A stretch of 64,000 bases of DNA from contig JAFSWZ010000029.1 in NCBI GenBank assembly GCA_017450125.1, positions 1-64,000 on the forward strand, given 5' to 3'. The notes beneath the pieces were generated by a model. The model was given only the letters and a program-made list of their open reading frames with translations. It had not been told where the DNA came from and did not search any database. This stretch comes from Synergistaceae bacterium. Its GTDB lineage: Bacteria > Synergistota > Synergistia > Synergistales > Aminobacteriaceae. The position numbers and the translations under genes are program-made. Positions 18,373 to 28,600 of this stretch are shown piece after piece (the stretch's first letter is position 1; each line of letters begins with the position of its first letter).

Positions 18373-19265
18373 CAACATTACGTTACGTTTTGCGCGACAC
18401 GTGGAGGCTGATAGTTCACCACTGGGTACTTGGCCTCCTGACGCTGATAACTGCAGGAGTGATGCTCTGGATTCTCGGAGTAACTACGCTGTTTTCCCTG
18501 AACCTCGAGAACCTGCTATCACGCCTCGAGAGCGAATTAGTTGTTCAGGCATATCTTGTGAAGGACAACACGCTGGACGTTGAGGCGGTGGCGAACAGGA
18601 TTCAGAATCTAGAATACGTTGCGGCGATGAAGGCGTATTCCCCGTCCGACTCACTGGCCAAGCTGCAGGAGAAGATGGGTTCGCAGTCCCGTGCTCTCGA
18701 GATGCTCGGCGATAACCCCATCCCGTGGAACTTCGAGATTCACGTCAACAGTGCCGGAGACGTTGAACCTCTGGTAGGTGCGCTGAAGGCCATGCCGGAA
18801 GTTGAGGATGTTGTGTATGCGGGGCTTGTTGTGCGGAGGATCTCTGCGTTGTCGCGAATTTCCTCGAGGGTTGCGCTGATAATGTTCGTGCTTGCAGTGG
18901 TAATCACCGCTCTCGTGGTGTACAACACTATACACATCTCGCTGTATTCGCGGCGTGAGGAGATCGGCATAATGTACCTCGTCGGAGCAACTCGGGCATA
19001 CATTGCGGCACCGTTCGTGTTCGAGGGTACGCTTCTTGCGCTGTTCGGGGCAATAATCGCCGGAGCAGGAATCGTCGGCGCGTACTTCCCGGGCATTGAG
19101 CTCATCCGCGAGAATCTTCCTCTGCTCACAAACATTCTGATTACCGACCATCCGACAATCTGGAGATTCTGTGCACTGCTTGCGGGGTTCGGTGCGACGC
19201 TGGGCTGGGTGTGCAGTTACCTTGTTGTTGCGCGGTTCATCAACGAAATCACGAGGCCGGAATGA
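18369..19265 (+). CDS. ftsX: Cell division protein FtsX
   Basis: Membrane partner of FtsE, 298 residues: one membrane helix near residues 22-45, an extracellular domain (about 46-170) that contacts the hydrolase activator, and three more helices at about 175-200, 225-250 and 265-290. Overlap with the following EnvC-like gene supports a single FtsE-FtsX-activator unit. Confidence 0.93.
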   Translation: MTTLRYVLRDTWRLIVHHWVLGLLTLITAGVMLWILGVTTLFSLNLENLLSRLESELVVQAYLVKDNTLDVEAVANRIQNLEYVAAMKAYSPSDSLAKLQEKMGSQSRALEMLGDNPIPWNFEIHVNSAGDVEPLVGALKAMPEVEDVVYAGLVVRRISALSRISSRVALIMFVLAVVITALVVYNTIHISLYSRREEIGIMYLVGATRAYIAAPFVFEGTLLALFGAIIAGAGIVGAYFPGIELIRENLPLLTNILITDHPTIWRFCALLAGFGATLGWVCSYLVVARFINEITRPE

Positions 19266-20437
19266 GCAGGAAGATTTTTGCGCTGTCAGTGCTGGTGATA
19301 ATGCTTCTGCCCGGCCTGGTTAGTGCCGCCGCGAAGAAGTCAGCGTCCAAGCCGAGCATTGATGCGCAGATTGCCGCAGAGGAGAAGAAGCGCGCTGACT
19401 TGGCCAAGCAGGCGAAGACTTACCGCGAGCAGGTCAAGCAGATGGGCGCGAAGGTAGAGAGCCTGCTGACCCGAGTCAACACCCTCCAGCAGGACGAGAG
19501 CCTCACGCGTCAGGAACTTACGGTGCTTGAACTGCAGAACCAGAAGATTCAGGAGAACATCGACCTTCTTGACGCGAGCATGAAGGACGAGCAGGTGAAG
19601 ATAGACGAACTCTCGCGGCAGATGGAGGACAGGCTTCTCGACATCTACAAGTACGGGCAGTCCGGGCAGATGAGGACGCTTTTTGCGTCGCGTAGCGTGT
19701 TCGAGGCAGTGGAGACGGCGTACCTCCTGAAGATAGTGAACCAGCGCGACGAGGACATACTCTCACAGCTTCAGGCACGCGTGCAGAATCTGGACATGTC
19801 GCGCCGTACGATGGACGACCAGCAGACGCGTCTGCGCGAGAAGACACAGGCAGTACAGGACCAGCGGGACAAGTACAACCGCAACATCAAGGAGACCAAC
19901 TCGTTCATCAAGTCCCTGCAGAGACAGAAGGAATTGGCGGAGAAGGCAGCCATCGAGGCAGAACAAGCACAGAAGCAAGCCGGTGCAATGATAGCTGAGC
20001 TTCAGCGGAAGAAACGAGCCAGCAAGAATTATCTTCCGGCGGGCAAGGGCTCAATGTTCGACTGGCCGGTTCGCGGAACAATGGCGAGCTCCTTCGGCAA
20101 CAGAATACATCCCATTCTCAAGAGGAAGATTCTTCACGCCGGGATAGACATTGCCGCACCAATCGGGACTCCCGTGAAAGCTCCCGCAGGAGGAGAAGTA
20201 ATCTATGACGGGTGGCTTCGCGGTTACGGGAGAGTTGTTGTGCTGGATCACGGACGAGGTTACTCGACGCTATACGCGCATCTTTCGGCGAGCCTCGTGA
20301 AGGAAGGGCAGGAAGTCAAGGCCGGAGCAGTGATAGCCCGAGTGGGAAAGACCGGCAACGTAACCGGGCCTCACCTTCATTTCGAGGTGAGAGTGTACGG
20401 GACTCCCGCCAACCCGATAAAGTACCTGAAGAAGTAG
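19262..20437 (+). CDS. EnvC-like coiled-coil protein with an intact LytM (M23) domain
   Basis: A 391-residue exported protein: signal peptide (about 1-23, ending SAA), long coiled coil (about 35-260), and C-terminal LytM/M23 domain. The zinc and catalytic residues look intact: HAGID (H and D ligands), YAHL and HLHFEV (HxH). ATG 19262 overlaps the ftsX stop. EnvC-type proteins are recruited by FtsX and activate amidases; this copy may itself be a peptidoglycan endopeptidase. Confidence 0.88.
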   Translation: MSRKIFALSVLVIMLLPGLVSAAAKKSASKPSIDAQIAAEEKKRADLAKQAKTYREQVKQMGAKVESLLTRVNTLQQDESLTRQELTVLELQNQKIQENIDLLDASMKDEQVKIDELSRQMEDRLLDIYKYGQSGQMRTLFASRSVFEAVETAYLLKIVNQRDEDILSQLQARVQNLDMSRRTMDDQQTRLREKTQAVQDQRDKYNRNIKETNSFIKSLQRQKELAEKAAIEAEQAQKQAGAMIAELQRKKRASKNYLPAGKGSMFDWPVRGTMASSFGNRIHPILKRKILHAGIDIAAPIGTPVKAPAGGEVIYDGWLRGYGRVVVLDHGRGYSTLYAHLSASLVKEGQEVKAGAVIARVGKTGNVTGPHLHFEVRVYGTPANPIKYLKK

Positions 20438-20452
20438 CAAGGAGGAACATAA

Positions 20453-21673
20453 ATGCGAAGGATAACAGTTCTGGTGCTGTTGCTTATGACTGCAGGCGCG
20501 GCATTCGGAGCGAACATAGACAGGCAGATACAGACGCAGAAGAAGAGCCAGGCGGACATGGGCAAGAAGATTCAGCAGTACAACGCTATAGCCCGCGAGA
20601 AGTCCAAGCAGTCTAAGACTTTGCTCAGCCAGTTGTCGCGATTGAGGCAGAACGCTAGCAGTTCGCAGGCACAGATCACTGACCTCGAGAAGGAGAATAA
20701 CCGCCTCGCAACATCAGTAAGCGAACTCAACCGAAGCATCGACAGGGTCAACGCCTCGATGTCGATAATCCTCAGCACCCTGCGGAATCGTCTCGTCGAC
20801 ATGTACAAGTTCACGCCCGACGAAAACAGCCTGAGCATCATCCTCAGCGAGCAGAGTCCTCATGAGGCGGTGAACACGGCGTACATTCTGCACAGGTTTG
20901 CACGTCAGGACGCGGCGATGTTCGAGGAGCTCAACCGCAAGGAACACGAACTCATCGAGGCACGTGCCCAGCTCGAGAAGGACAAGTCGCAGATAGCCCG
21001 GCAGACCGACGAGCTCAAGAAGAAGCGTGCGGAGTTCGACAGCACAATACAGCGCACGGACAAGCTCCTGAAGAACGTACAGAGCGAGCAGAAGAAGGCA
21101 GAGGCTGCGGCGAAAGAGTTACAGGCGGCACAGCGTGCGGTCGGCAACAAGATTAATTCTCTGATGAAGCAGAAGCAGAAGAAGACCACGACCGTTACCC
21201 GCACAACCACAGCTAAGGTTACGACAGTGCAGGGCACGAAGGCGACAGTACCCGTCAAGACGACTGCGACAGTTCCTGCGGGAGGCGTGAAGTCCCTCGC
21301 GTGGCCTGTGAGCGGTCAGGTCGTGATGCAGTACGGCTCGCGTGTTCACCCGACGTTCAAGACAAAAATCTTCAACTCGGGCATAGACATCAAAGCTCCT
21401 TCCGGTGCACCCGTCAAGGCGGCAGGGCCCGGCGAAGTGCTGTATCAGGGATGGCTTCGGGGTTTCGGCCAAGTTGTCATAATAGATCACGGCGGGAACA
21501 TCTCGACGGTCTACGCACATTTGAGCGGCGCGTCAGTCCGTGAAGGTGCGAGCGTCAAGACAGGAACGGTGATAGGACGGGTCGGCAACTCGGGGACGGA
21601 TTCAGAGTACGGGCTTCACTTTGAGGTCAGGAAGAACGGCTCGGCGGTGAATCCCATGAACTATTTGCGTTGA
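20453..21673 (+). CDS. Second EnvC-like protein, LytM domain degenerate
   Basis: A 406-residue paralogue of the preceding gene: signal peptide (about 1-20), coiled coil (about 22-235), a Thr/Lys/Val-rich linker, and a LytM domain. The first metal-binding His is replaced (NSGID instead of HAGID) and the HxH motif has lost its first His (GLHFEV), so it should not cleave peptidoglycan. This resembles E. coli EnvC, an inactive LytM protein that switches on amidases. A good ribosome site (AAGGAGG) lies at 20439-20445. Confidence 0.86.
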   Translation: MRRITVLVLLLMTAGAAFGANIDRQIQTQKKSQADMGKKIQQYNAIAREKSKQSKTLLSQLSRLRQNASSSQAQITDLEKENNRLATSVSELNRSIDRVNASMSIILSTLRNRLVDMYKFTPDENSLSIILSEQSPHEAVNTAYILHRFARQDAAMFEELNRKEHELIEARAQLEKDKSQIARQTDELKKKRAEFDSTIQRTDKLLKNVQSEQKKAEAAAKELQAAQRAVGNKINSLMKQKQKKTTTVTRTTTAKVTTVQGTKATVPVKTTATVPAGGVKSLAWPVSGQVVMQYGSRVHPTFKTKIFNSGIDIKAPSGAPVKAAGPGEVLYQGWLRGFGQVVIIDHGGNISTVYAHLSGASVREGASVKTGTVIGRVGNSGTDSEYGLHFEVRKNGSAVNPMNYLR

Positions 21674-21681
21674 TTACGCTG

Positions 21682-21687
21682 TATAAT
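21682..21687 (+). promoter_or_regulatory. Promoter -10 before ctpA
   Basis: TATAAT in the 36-base gap between the second EnvC-like gene and ctpA; no clear -35. It would give ctpA-purA-rimI their own transcript. Confidence 0.4.
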
Positions 21688-21709
21688 TTTCGCTATTCTC
21701 ACAAGGCAG

Positions 21710-22942
21710 GTGCATAACTCATTGAACAGGAACAGGCTTTATGTTCTCACAATAATAATACTTTCTGCGCTGGGCTTCGTTTACGGCTTGCGGGGGATAA
21801 GTGCTCCGGCGGCAGACTTTTCTGAATCAGACATCAACAGAATTTCTCCCTTCAACGTACGGTCATTGTGGCTTCTGAGGCAGATACGCTACATCATAGA
21901 GAGCTACCAGGTTGACGCGGAGACAAAGCCCGTCGCTGAAGATGACCTGCTTCACGGTGCGGCAAAAGGCATGGTAGAGGCGTGGAAAGACCCCTACACG
22001 CGTTTTGTTGCCCCGAAACAGCTGAAGGACGAAGAGATAGAGCTCGAGGGCAAGTACGGCGGGCTCGGAATGTACGTAGGCGACAGGGACGGACAGATTC
22101 TCGTGATAAGCCCGATGGAGGACTCACCGGCAGAACGCGCAGGCCTCAAGCCCAAAGACCACATCGTCAAGGTTGATGATGAAGTTGTTATCGGGTGGAC
22201 ATCGGACAGAGTCGTGCAGAAGCTCAGGGGAGAACCCAACACGAAGGTTACGGTGTGGGTGCGCAGAGAAGGCGAAGAGGAGCTTCTCAGCTTCGAGATC
22301 ACGCGCGAGATAATACAGCTGAAGAGCGTACGCTACGAGATGCTTTCGGACGACATCGGCTACCTGAAGCTGACGCAGTTCAAGCACACGACCGGCGAAG
22401 AGACCAGAAGTGCATTGCGCGACATGATAAAGCAGGGGATGAAGGCACTCGTCCTTGACCTGCGCAACAACGGAGGCGGGCTGCTTGATGCGAGCGTAAA
22501 GGTCGTCAGCATGTTCGTGCGCAGCGGTATGGTTGTCGAGACGAAGGGACGTTCTGAGCGCGCAAACGAGAGGTACAACGTCGACAAGTCCCAGTACCTC
22601 ACGAATGCCCCGATGGTAGTGCTCATCAACGGCGGAAGTGCCAGCGCGAGCGAGATTGTTGCGGGTGCACTCAACGACAGAGGCCGGGCCAAGCTCATCG
22701 GCGAGAAGAGTTTCGGCAAAGGAAGCGTTCAGACTTTGTTCCCTCTGACTGACGGGAGCGGAGTATACGTTACAATAGCAAGATACTACACTCCTTCGGG
22801 CAAAGTAATAGACCACGTAGGACTTTCGCCGGACATCGAGGTAAAGGGCGAGCCGGATCGTGATATGTCGAAGGATGAGCAGTTACAGCGCGCGATAACT
22901 GAGGTCAAGAAATCGATGCGGTTATCAGCGGGCAGAAGATAG
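21710..22942 (+). CDS. ctpA: Carboxyl-terminal processing protease (S41)
   Basis: A periplasmic serine protease of up to 410 residues: N-terminal membrane anchor or signal (about 8-28), PDZ domain (about 100-190, GGLGMYVGDRDGQILV), and S41 catalytic core with Ser in GGSASASEIV (near 310) and Lys in SFGKGSVQ (about 25 later), the Ser/Lys dyad. GTG 21710 and TTG 21722 are both possible starts. Such proteases often trim or degrade M23 hydrolases and lipoproteins, which fits the position after two EnvC-like genes. Confidence 0.92.
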   Translation: MHNSLNRNRLYVLTIIILSALGFVYGLRGISAPAADFSESDINRISPFNVRSLWLLRQIRYIIESYQVDAETKPVAEDDLLHGAAKGMVEAWKDPYTRFVAPKQLKDEEIELEGKYGGLGMYVGDRDGQILVISPMEDSPAERAGLKPKDHIVKVDDEVVIGWTSDRVVQKLRGEPNTKVTVWVRREGEEELLSFEITREIIQLKSVRYEMLSDDIGYLKLTQFKHTTGEETRSALRDMIKQGMKALVLDLRNNGGGLLDASVKVVSMFVRSGMVVETKGRSERANERYNVDKSQYLTNAPMVVLINGGSASASEIVAGALNDRGRAKLIGEKSFGKGSVQTLFPLTDGSGVYVTIARYYTPSGKVIDHVGLSPDIEVKGEPDRDMSKDEQLQRAITEVKKSMRLSAGRR

Positions 22943-22945
22943 GAG

Positions 22946-24238
22946 ATGCAGACAGTGAAGAATGTTGATCTGCTTGTCGGCGCACAGTGGGGCGACGAGG
23001 GCAAGGGCAAAGTTGTCGACATGCTCGGTGCAGATGTCGATGTGTTTGTGAGGTTTCAGGGCGGAGCAAACGCCGGCCACACGGTAATAGTTGACGGGAA
23101 AAAAATAGTGTTCCACCTTCTGCCGTCAGGAATGCTCTACACGGGCAAGCTGTGCGTTCTCGGAAACGGGCTTGTGATTGACCCGGAGCAGTTCCTCATT
23201 GAGATTAACGGACTGCTTGAGCACGGACAGGACAGGGCACGCCTTGCGGTGAGTCCTCACGCGCACGTAGTTATGCCGTACCACAGGATGCTGGACAAAC
23301 TTCAGGAAGAAGCGCGCGGAAAGGGGCGCAAAATCGGCACGACGGGGCGCGGAATCGGCCCGTGCTACGTGGACAAGTATTCACGTTCAGGGTTGAGGGT
23401 CGAGGATCTCATTAATCCCGATGTACTGCGCGAGAGACTGACCTACATTCTCGAGGAGAAGAACCAGATATTCACGAAGCTCTACGGTCAGAAGCCTCTT
23501 CCGTTCGACGAAGTCTACGAGCCTGCGAGGAAGTGGGGGGAAGCATTAGCACCGTACGTTGACGACACGCGCGCGCTGCTTCACAAGGCAGTTGTTGAGG
23601 GAAGACACATTCTGCTCGAGGGAGCACAGGCGGCACTGCTCGACATAGATCACGGGACGTATCCCTACGTAACCAGCTCTTCAACGTCAGCTTCAGGAGC
23701 ATTCAGCGGCACAGGACTTGCCCCCAACGACCTGACGAGGGTTATTGCTGTCGTGAAGGCATACACGACGCGAGTCGGAGAAGGCCCGTTCCCGACGGAA
23801 GATTTTACGGAGATGGGCGAAAAGCTCCGTGCGAACGGCGGAGAGTTCGGCGCAACGACAGGCCGTCCGAGACGCTGCGGGTGGCTGGACATTCCGGGTC
23901 TGAAGTACTCGATGGAGATTAACGGTGCGAACGTCATCGCGTTGACGAAGCTGGATGTTCTTACGGGAATGGGCGGCATAAAGGTCTGCACAGCCTACGA
24001 GCTCAACGGACAGCGCATCACGACCTGGCCGAACGACACGCGGACGCTCGCGGAGATTCAGCCGGTGTACGAGACGCTTCCGGGCTGGGACGATGACATC
24101 ACGCACTGCAAGACGTTCGAGGAACTTCCTGCGAACGCACAGGCCTACGTGAAATACATCGAGGACACGCTGGGAGTGCCTGTAGGGTTAATCGGCGTGG
24201 GAGCAGACAGAAACCAGACCATCAACAGAGGAATGTAG
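22946..24238 (+). CDS. purA: Adenylosuccinate synthetase
   Basis: First step from IMP to AMP, joining aspartate to IMP with GTP. The 430-residue protein has GAQWGDEGKGKVVD, QGGANAGHTVIV, TTGRGIGPCYVDK and TTGRPRRCGWLD, all standard. It starts 3 bases after ctpA ends. Confidence 0.97.
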   Translation: MQTVKNVDLLVGAQWGDEGKGKVVDMLGADVDVFVRFQGGANAGHTVIVDGKKIVFHLLPSGMLYTGKLCVLGNGLVIDPEQFLIEINGLLEHGQDRARLAVSPHAHVVMPYHRMLDKLQEEARGKGRKIGTTGRGIGPCYVDKYSRSGLRVEDLINPDVLRERLTYILEEKNQIFTKLYGQKPLPFDEVYEPARKWGEALAPYVDDTRALLHKAVVEGRHILLEGAQAALLDIDHGTYPYVTSSSTSASGAFSGTGLAPNDLTRVIAVVKAYTTRVGEGPFPTEDFTEMGEKLRANGGEFGATTGRPRRCGWLDIPGLKYSMEINGANVIALTKLDVLTGMGGIKVCTAYELNGQRITTWPNDTRTLAEIQPVYETLPGWDDDITHCKTFEELPANAQAYVKYIEDTLGVPVGLIGVGADRNQTINRGM

Positions 24239-24242
24239 CGGC

Positions 24243-24716
24243 TTGTACCTGCCGGAGATAGACTTTCTCGACTATAACGACCTGCCCGCAATCCTGCGCC
24301 TCAACGCCGGAGCATCGTACTCATGGCCGGAAGAGGTTATACGTTCGGATCTGCGGGAGGACTCGCGCAACGAAGCAACATACATCGGGGCTTTCGCGAC
24401 AACTGCGGAAGCTCCCCTTCTGGGTTACGCTGTACTTGGCCGCGAGAAGAGAGCCGGAGTGCTGATGTGGCTGTACGTTGACGCGCATTATCAGAGGCAG
24501 GGCATAGGGACACAGCTTCTGCTGGCAGTGGGCGACTGTGCGCAGTACATGAACTTTCGGATTCTGCGTCTGCGTGTCAGGAAGTCGAACACGGGAGCTA
24601 TCGCGCTGTACTCTGGAATGTCGTTTATGCAGGAGAGAGTCCGGCAGGGGTATTACTCGAACGGTGAGGACGCAATAGTGATGATTGCGCGCCTGCCTCT
24701 GAGGCTGAAGCAATGA
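24243..24716 (+). CDS. RimI-like N-acetyltransferase
   Basis: A 157-residue GNAT protein with the acetyl-CoA loop RQGIGTQLL near residue 85 and LRVRKSNTGAIALYSGMSF as in RimI, which acetylates the N-terminus of ribosomal protein S18. TTG 24243 start. Because GNAT proteins diverge quickly the substrate is uncertain. Confidence 0.8.
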   Translation: MYLPEIDFLDYNDLPAILRLNAGASYSWPEEVIRSDLREDSRNEATYIGAFATTAEAPLLGYAVLGREKRAGVLMWLYVDAHYQRQGIGTQLLLAVGDCAQYMNFRILRLRVRKSNTGAIALYSGMSFMQERVRQGYYSNGEDAIVMIARLPLRLKQ

Positions 24717-24955
24717 GGGTATATATTCCGTTCGATGACGGGTCAAGCATATCGTTCGACGGGGAGACGTTCACGGTTCACAGGAAGCCGAAGAACATTG
24801 ACTCTGTGGACAGCCCGGACTACGGGAAGCCCTGCAAGGCAGAGAATGCGTGGAATTTCCGCTGGAAGGATGTCGTGAAGGCACTCGAGGGGGCGTACAG
24901 GCAGCAGGCGGAACAGAAGAAGGCGAACCGTTCGAAGCAGATATACCGGCCGTGA
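24713..24955 (+). CDS. Small unknown protein after rimI-like gene
   Basis: 80 residues, no signal or membrane segment, basic C-terminal third. The start overlaps the acetyltransferase stop (ATGA), which supports it being real. No family recognised. Confidence 0.6.
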   Translation: MRVYIPFDDGSSISFDGETFTVHRKPKNIDSVDSPDYGKPCKAENAWNFRWKDVVKALEGAYRQQAEQKKANRSKQIYRP

Positions 24956-24996
24956 GGCACACATAGGAAAGAACAATTTTTGAGGAGGCAATCATT

Positions 24997-25263
24997 ATGG
25001 CAGAAGCAGCAGAGTATGAAGAAGGCGGACTTGGAACACCCGAAGAATTGCGCAACGAGATTAAGTTAGTTGTCGACTACATACCAGAACGCAAGCTCGG
25101 TGATGCTCTTATCATGCTTGAGGACATGCTGGAGTTCAACAAGGAGACGGAAGAGGCACTCGAGGAAGCCATGAGAGAAGAGAATCTCATCGGCCCGTTT
25201 TATTCGGCTGAAGAGATGATGCAGGCTGTCATGGCTGGCGATGACGACGACGATGACGACTAG
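24997..25263 (+). CDS. Probable antitoxin partner of the YafQ-type toxin
   Basis: An 88-residue acidic protein with TTGAGGAGGC in front of the start. A mostly helical body ends in seven Asp. It is called an antitoxin from its size, acidity and overlap with the toxin gene; I cannot see a clear DNA-binding domain, so autoregulation is not shown. The run of Asp codons is also the start region of the toxin. Confidence 0.65.
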   Translation: MAEAAEYEEGGLGTPEELRNEIKLVVDYIPERKLGDALIMLEDMLEFNKETEEALEEAMREENLIGPFYSAEEMMQAVMAGDDDDDDD

Positions 25264-25546
25264 GCGCAAGTACACTATCGAGATGGCTCCTCGTTACAGG
25301 AAAGAGCTCCGAAAGGCAATCAAACGGGGCAAAAGTGAGGCAGACATTGAGGAAGTAATCAACACTCTTGCCGCTGATATTCCGTTAGCACCGCGCCACA
25401 GAGACCATCAGCTTCACGGCAAGTGGGAAGGTATGCGTGAATGTCATATCGACCCCGACTGGCTGCTGGTGTACAAGAAGTACAAGGATAAGCTGATACT
25501 TCTTCTGAACCGTACAGGTACTCACTCAGACATCTTCGGGATGTGA
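25241..25546 (+). CDS. YafQ-family mRNA interferase toxin
   Basis: A basic protein of 97-101 residues matching the YafQ/RelE fold: PRYRKELRKAIKRG near the N-terminus, LAPRHRDHQLHGKWEGMRECHI in the middle, and a DWLLVYKKYKDKLILLLNRTGTHSDIF ending that contains the usual catalytic His and Phe. Such toxins cut mRNA on the ribosome. ATG 25241 or 25253 may be used; both lie inside the antitoxin gene, so the pair is translationally coupled. Confidence 0.85.
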   Translation: MTTTMTTRRKYTIEMAPRYRKELRKAIKRGKSEADIEEVINTLAADIPLAPRHRDHQLHGKWEGMRECHIDPDWLLVYKKYKDKLILLLNRTGTHSDIFGM

Positions 25547-25554
25547 TTTCCTGC

Positions 25555-25586
25555 TCCCCCTTCATCAGCGAGGGGGATATTTTTTT
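25555..25586 (+). terminator. Terminator after the toxin gene
   Basis: TCCCCCT pairs with AGGGGGA around a nine-base loop, followed by eight T. Confidence 0.8.
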
Positions 25587-25598
25587 GCCGCTAATTTG

Positions 25599-25607
25599 TG
25601 CTACAAT
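25599..25607 (+). promoter_or_regulatory. Extended -10 promoter of the giant surface protein
   Basis: TGC-TACAAT lies 53 bases before the start codon at 25661; AGGAGG at 25648-25653 is the ribosome site. Confidence 0.55.
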
Positions 25608-25660
25608 TCACCGCAAATTCACTCGGTGCAGTCAGCTAGCACCACTAGGAGGCAATATCT

Positions 25661-28600
25661 ATGCACAAGCTGAAACTATCACTCTTGCTGCTGTGTCTGG
25701 GAATCATCGTAGTACTCCCTGCACACGGCGCACAAATCGGCGGAAAGGCTCTCGGCGATGTCGACGATGTCGTCAAGGAAGCCACTCACGGCTCACTCGA
25801 GATTCCCAAGCACTCGATCATGTTCCTCAAGGCCGGAGAGGTCAACGGGAACAACTCCTACCTTCAGACCAGCATCATGACCCTCAACCACGAGTCCGCT
25901 CTCGGCATGAAGACGCTTCAGGTTCTCGGCAGTCAGGGTAAGATTGTTGACCCGCTGAAGGAGACTACAGTAATGGAGCAGAACGCTTTTGGTATTCTTC
26001 ATCCTAAGACCAAGTACGAGGGCGGCATCCAGACCGTACCCGTAATGAATCTGACTCCGATCATCTCACGCAAGATCTACAACGGCAAGAAGGTTGTCAT
26101 GTGGAACACCACCAACGAGAACAGCTTCAAGGCCTACTTCGCGTCTCTGCAGAACAGCGGGGGGGGGGGGGGCACTAACTACGACAATCCTTCACAGCTA
26201 GCTAATGCACTCTCCACATCACTAATCGGCAATCCCTACGAGACCCAGTTCACCAAGATCACACCAGCAAACGGAAAATATCCCTACGTCAGCACTTACG
26301 GAAGCATAGTGCTCAACGTCAAAGGCTATGACGGCGAAGTGTTCGTCAACTCCTACGGCGAAGGAGAATACAAGGTTGAGGACACGAATGCAAACTCGAT
26401 ATGGGGACACAGCGCGTCTCTACTAGGCATCTCGACTCCCCCTGAGTATCATTATTACGGCCTCAGTTCCAGAACAAAGATGAACTTCTTCAGCGTCCAT
26501 GCTGACAGCTCCGGCAACCCTGCATTCTCGAAACTTGACCTGAAGCTCGACATGAACTTTTCCTCGAATGCCGTACAGCTCGTCTCGATGGTCGCAGTTG
26601 ACATTGACGACGACGGCTACACTGATGATTTCGCGGTGCTGGTCAACACAGATATAGATGTGAGGCTGTACTTCTACAAGCTCGTGTACGACGGCAGCAA
26701 GTTCACCCTCAAGAGGCACGGCAATAACGAGTACAAGCTCTACACCGCACCTGAGGCGTACAGGTTCAATCCATCGAGCGAAGCTTCATCGCAGGTTGTG
26801 GCGGGGGACTTTGACGGAGACGGGAAATTTGAGGTTGCGGCGGTCTACAAGAGGATCAGACGCGAAAAGAGCAGCGACAGCGGACGAAATTCCAGCGGCA
26901 GGGTTGTGGGCGATGTAGGCATTCACGTCTTCAAGTGGGACTTCAACAGGGGAACGTTTGAGTCTCAGAGCAGCACTAAGGCGTACGGCCACCACAGAAT
27001 AGCACTAATTGGATTCGGCAGCGATCTCACTGGCAGCACCAGCTGGCATAAAGAGTACTGGAGCGGCGTTGCAGGACTGAAGGCAGCGGCGGCTGACCTC
27101 GACGGAGACGGCAAGGACGAGATTGTTACTCTGCTTATCGGCAGTTACCGCATGTCAGGATGGGATCCGAGCTGGAAAGTGTGGACCGGCACTCGGGAAG
27201 AATTTGAGATGTACCCGTATCTTGCTGTGTGGTCATGCCCGCGCGGATTGATTACTCCCCAGCACGACGAAAACCACGTAAAGGGGAATGGCATCGGAGA
27301 AGGGCCGCTGGAAATTTACGGCAGAAACCAGAGCAAATTGTTCGGCGAATCCCTGTGGTACTACACGTACAAGTATATGAAGAATGCTATCTCAGGCAAC
27401 GGCTCAAGCTCTAGCGGCAGAAGCGAGCCTTATGTGTACGGAGGCTACACAGCAAATTACTTCTCGATGTCCGCTGGCCCGTTCACCGGCACGCTGGGAG
27501 TAGGTAAGACTGTTGATGATGTCGTCGTCGCGTGGAACAAAGGCTGGGAGCAGGACGGCACAACCAATGTCTACCTCTTCAAGACCAACGTAAGCGGCGG
27601 CTCGTTCTCCGGCTTTGCGGACTGCAAGAAAGTTGCGGAGCTTCCGCAGTCAGTTCCTCAGGGAGTAAGTGCCTCATCAACCGGCAAGGTATGGACGGGA
27701 ATGCTAGCGGCGGACTTCGCGGGCGAGGGCGTGGAGCTTGATGCCCCTGTTCACGTCAAGGACGAGGGCGACAGAAGCTACATCGCTATCCTGAATGCTC
27801 CTCCCTATCACGTGGACACGGTCAGCGCGGACGGAAATTCCATCGTTACAGCCCCGCACAACTTCACTTACAGCGGAGGCGGAGACGGGCAGATGAGAGT
27901 CTTCTACGACAACACTACTGCTGACAATACCACCAAAGCAGTAACGTTCGACATGAGCAACTCGGTAGAGACAATTCTCATGGTTGACAGCGAGACGACC
28001 CGCTCAATCTTCGGCCCGGCCAAGAAGGGCATCAGCTTTGTGTCGAGCTTCATCTTTGAGCGTCATGCATGGGACGGCACAACGTGGGTTGATGCCGCGC
28101 TCGGGGCAATCACCGACAAGGTAGACACCACCGATGAGACGGTGAAGACCACGTCGAAGACCATCACCCTCAACGATGACCTTCAGGCCAGCACCAGAGA
28201 CAGCATAATCTTCTACAACGCAGACCGGCACATCTGGCGTTACCCTGTGCTGACTGAGCCCGTGCCCGAATGGTTAGTGAGCGGAAAAAGAATCGACTCG
28301 ACTTCCGGCGACATCACGGACTTCACGGGCAACCCGTACCATTTCGTTACGTTCGCGATGTACGACGACGGCACAAAGTACGTGAGGGACTCGCTGACTG
28401 ACACGGAATACCAGCCTATTCACGAGGAAGGTAACTTGTTCTCGTACCCGCCTGCACTCGCCGCAAACGAGGGCTATATTGCCGGAGCGACGCTGACGAC
28501 TCCCACGAGGTGGTCATTCGGAACATCGGCCTTCACCAGTTCAGCGGAATTTAAGGACGTATCAGCGGACGAACGCCAGACTGACCAGAAGGTCGAGCGC

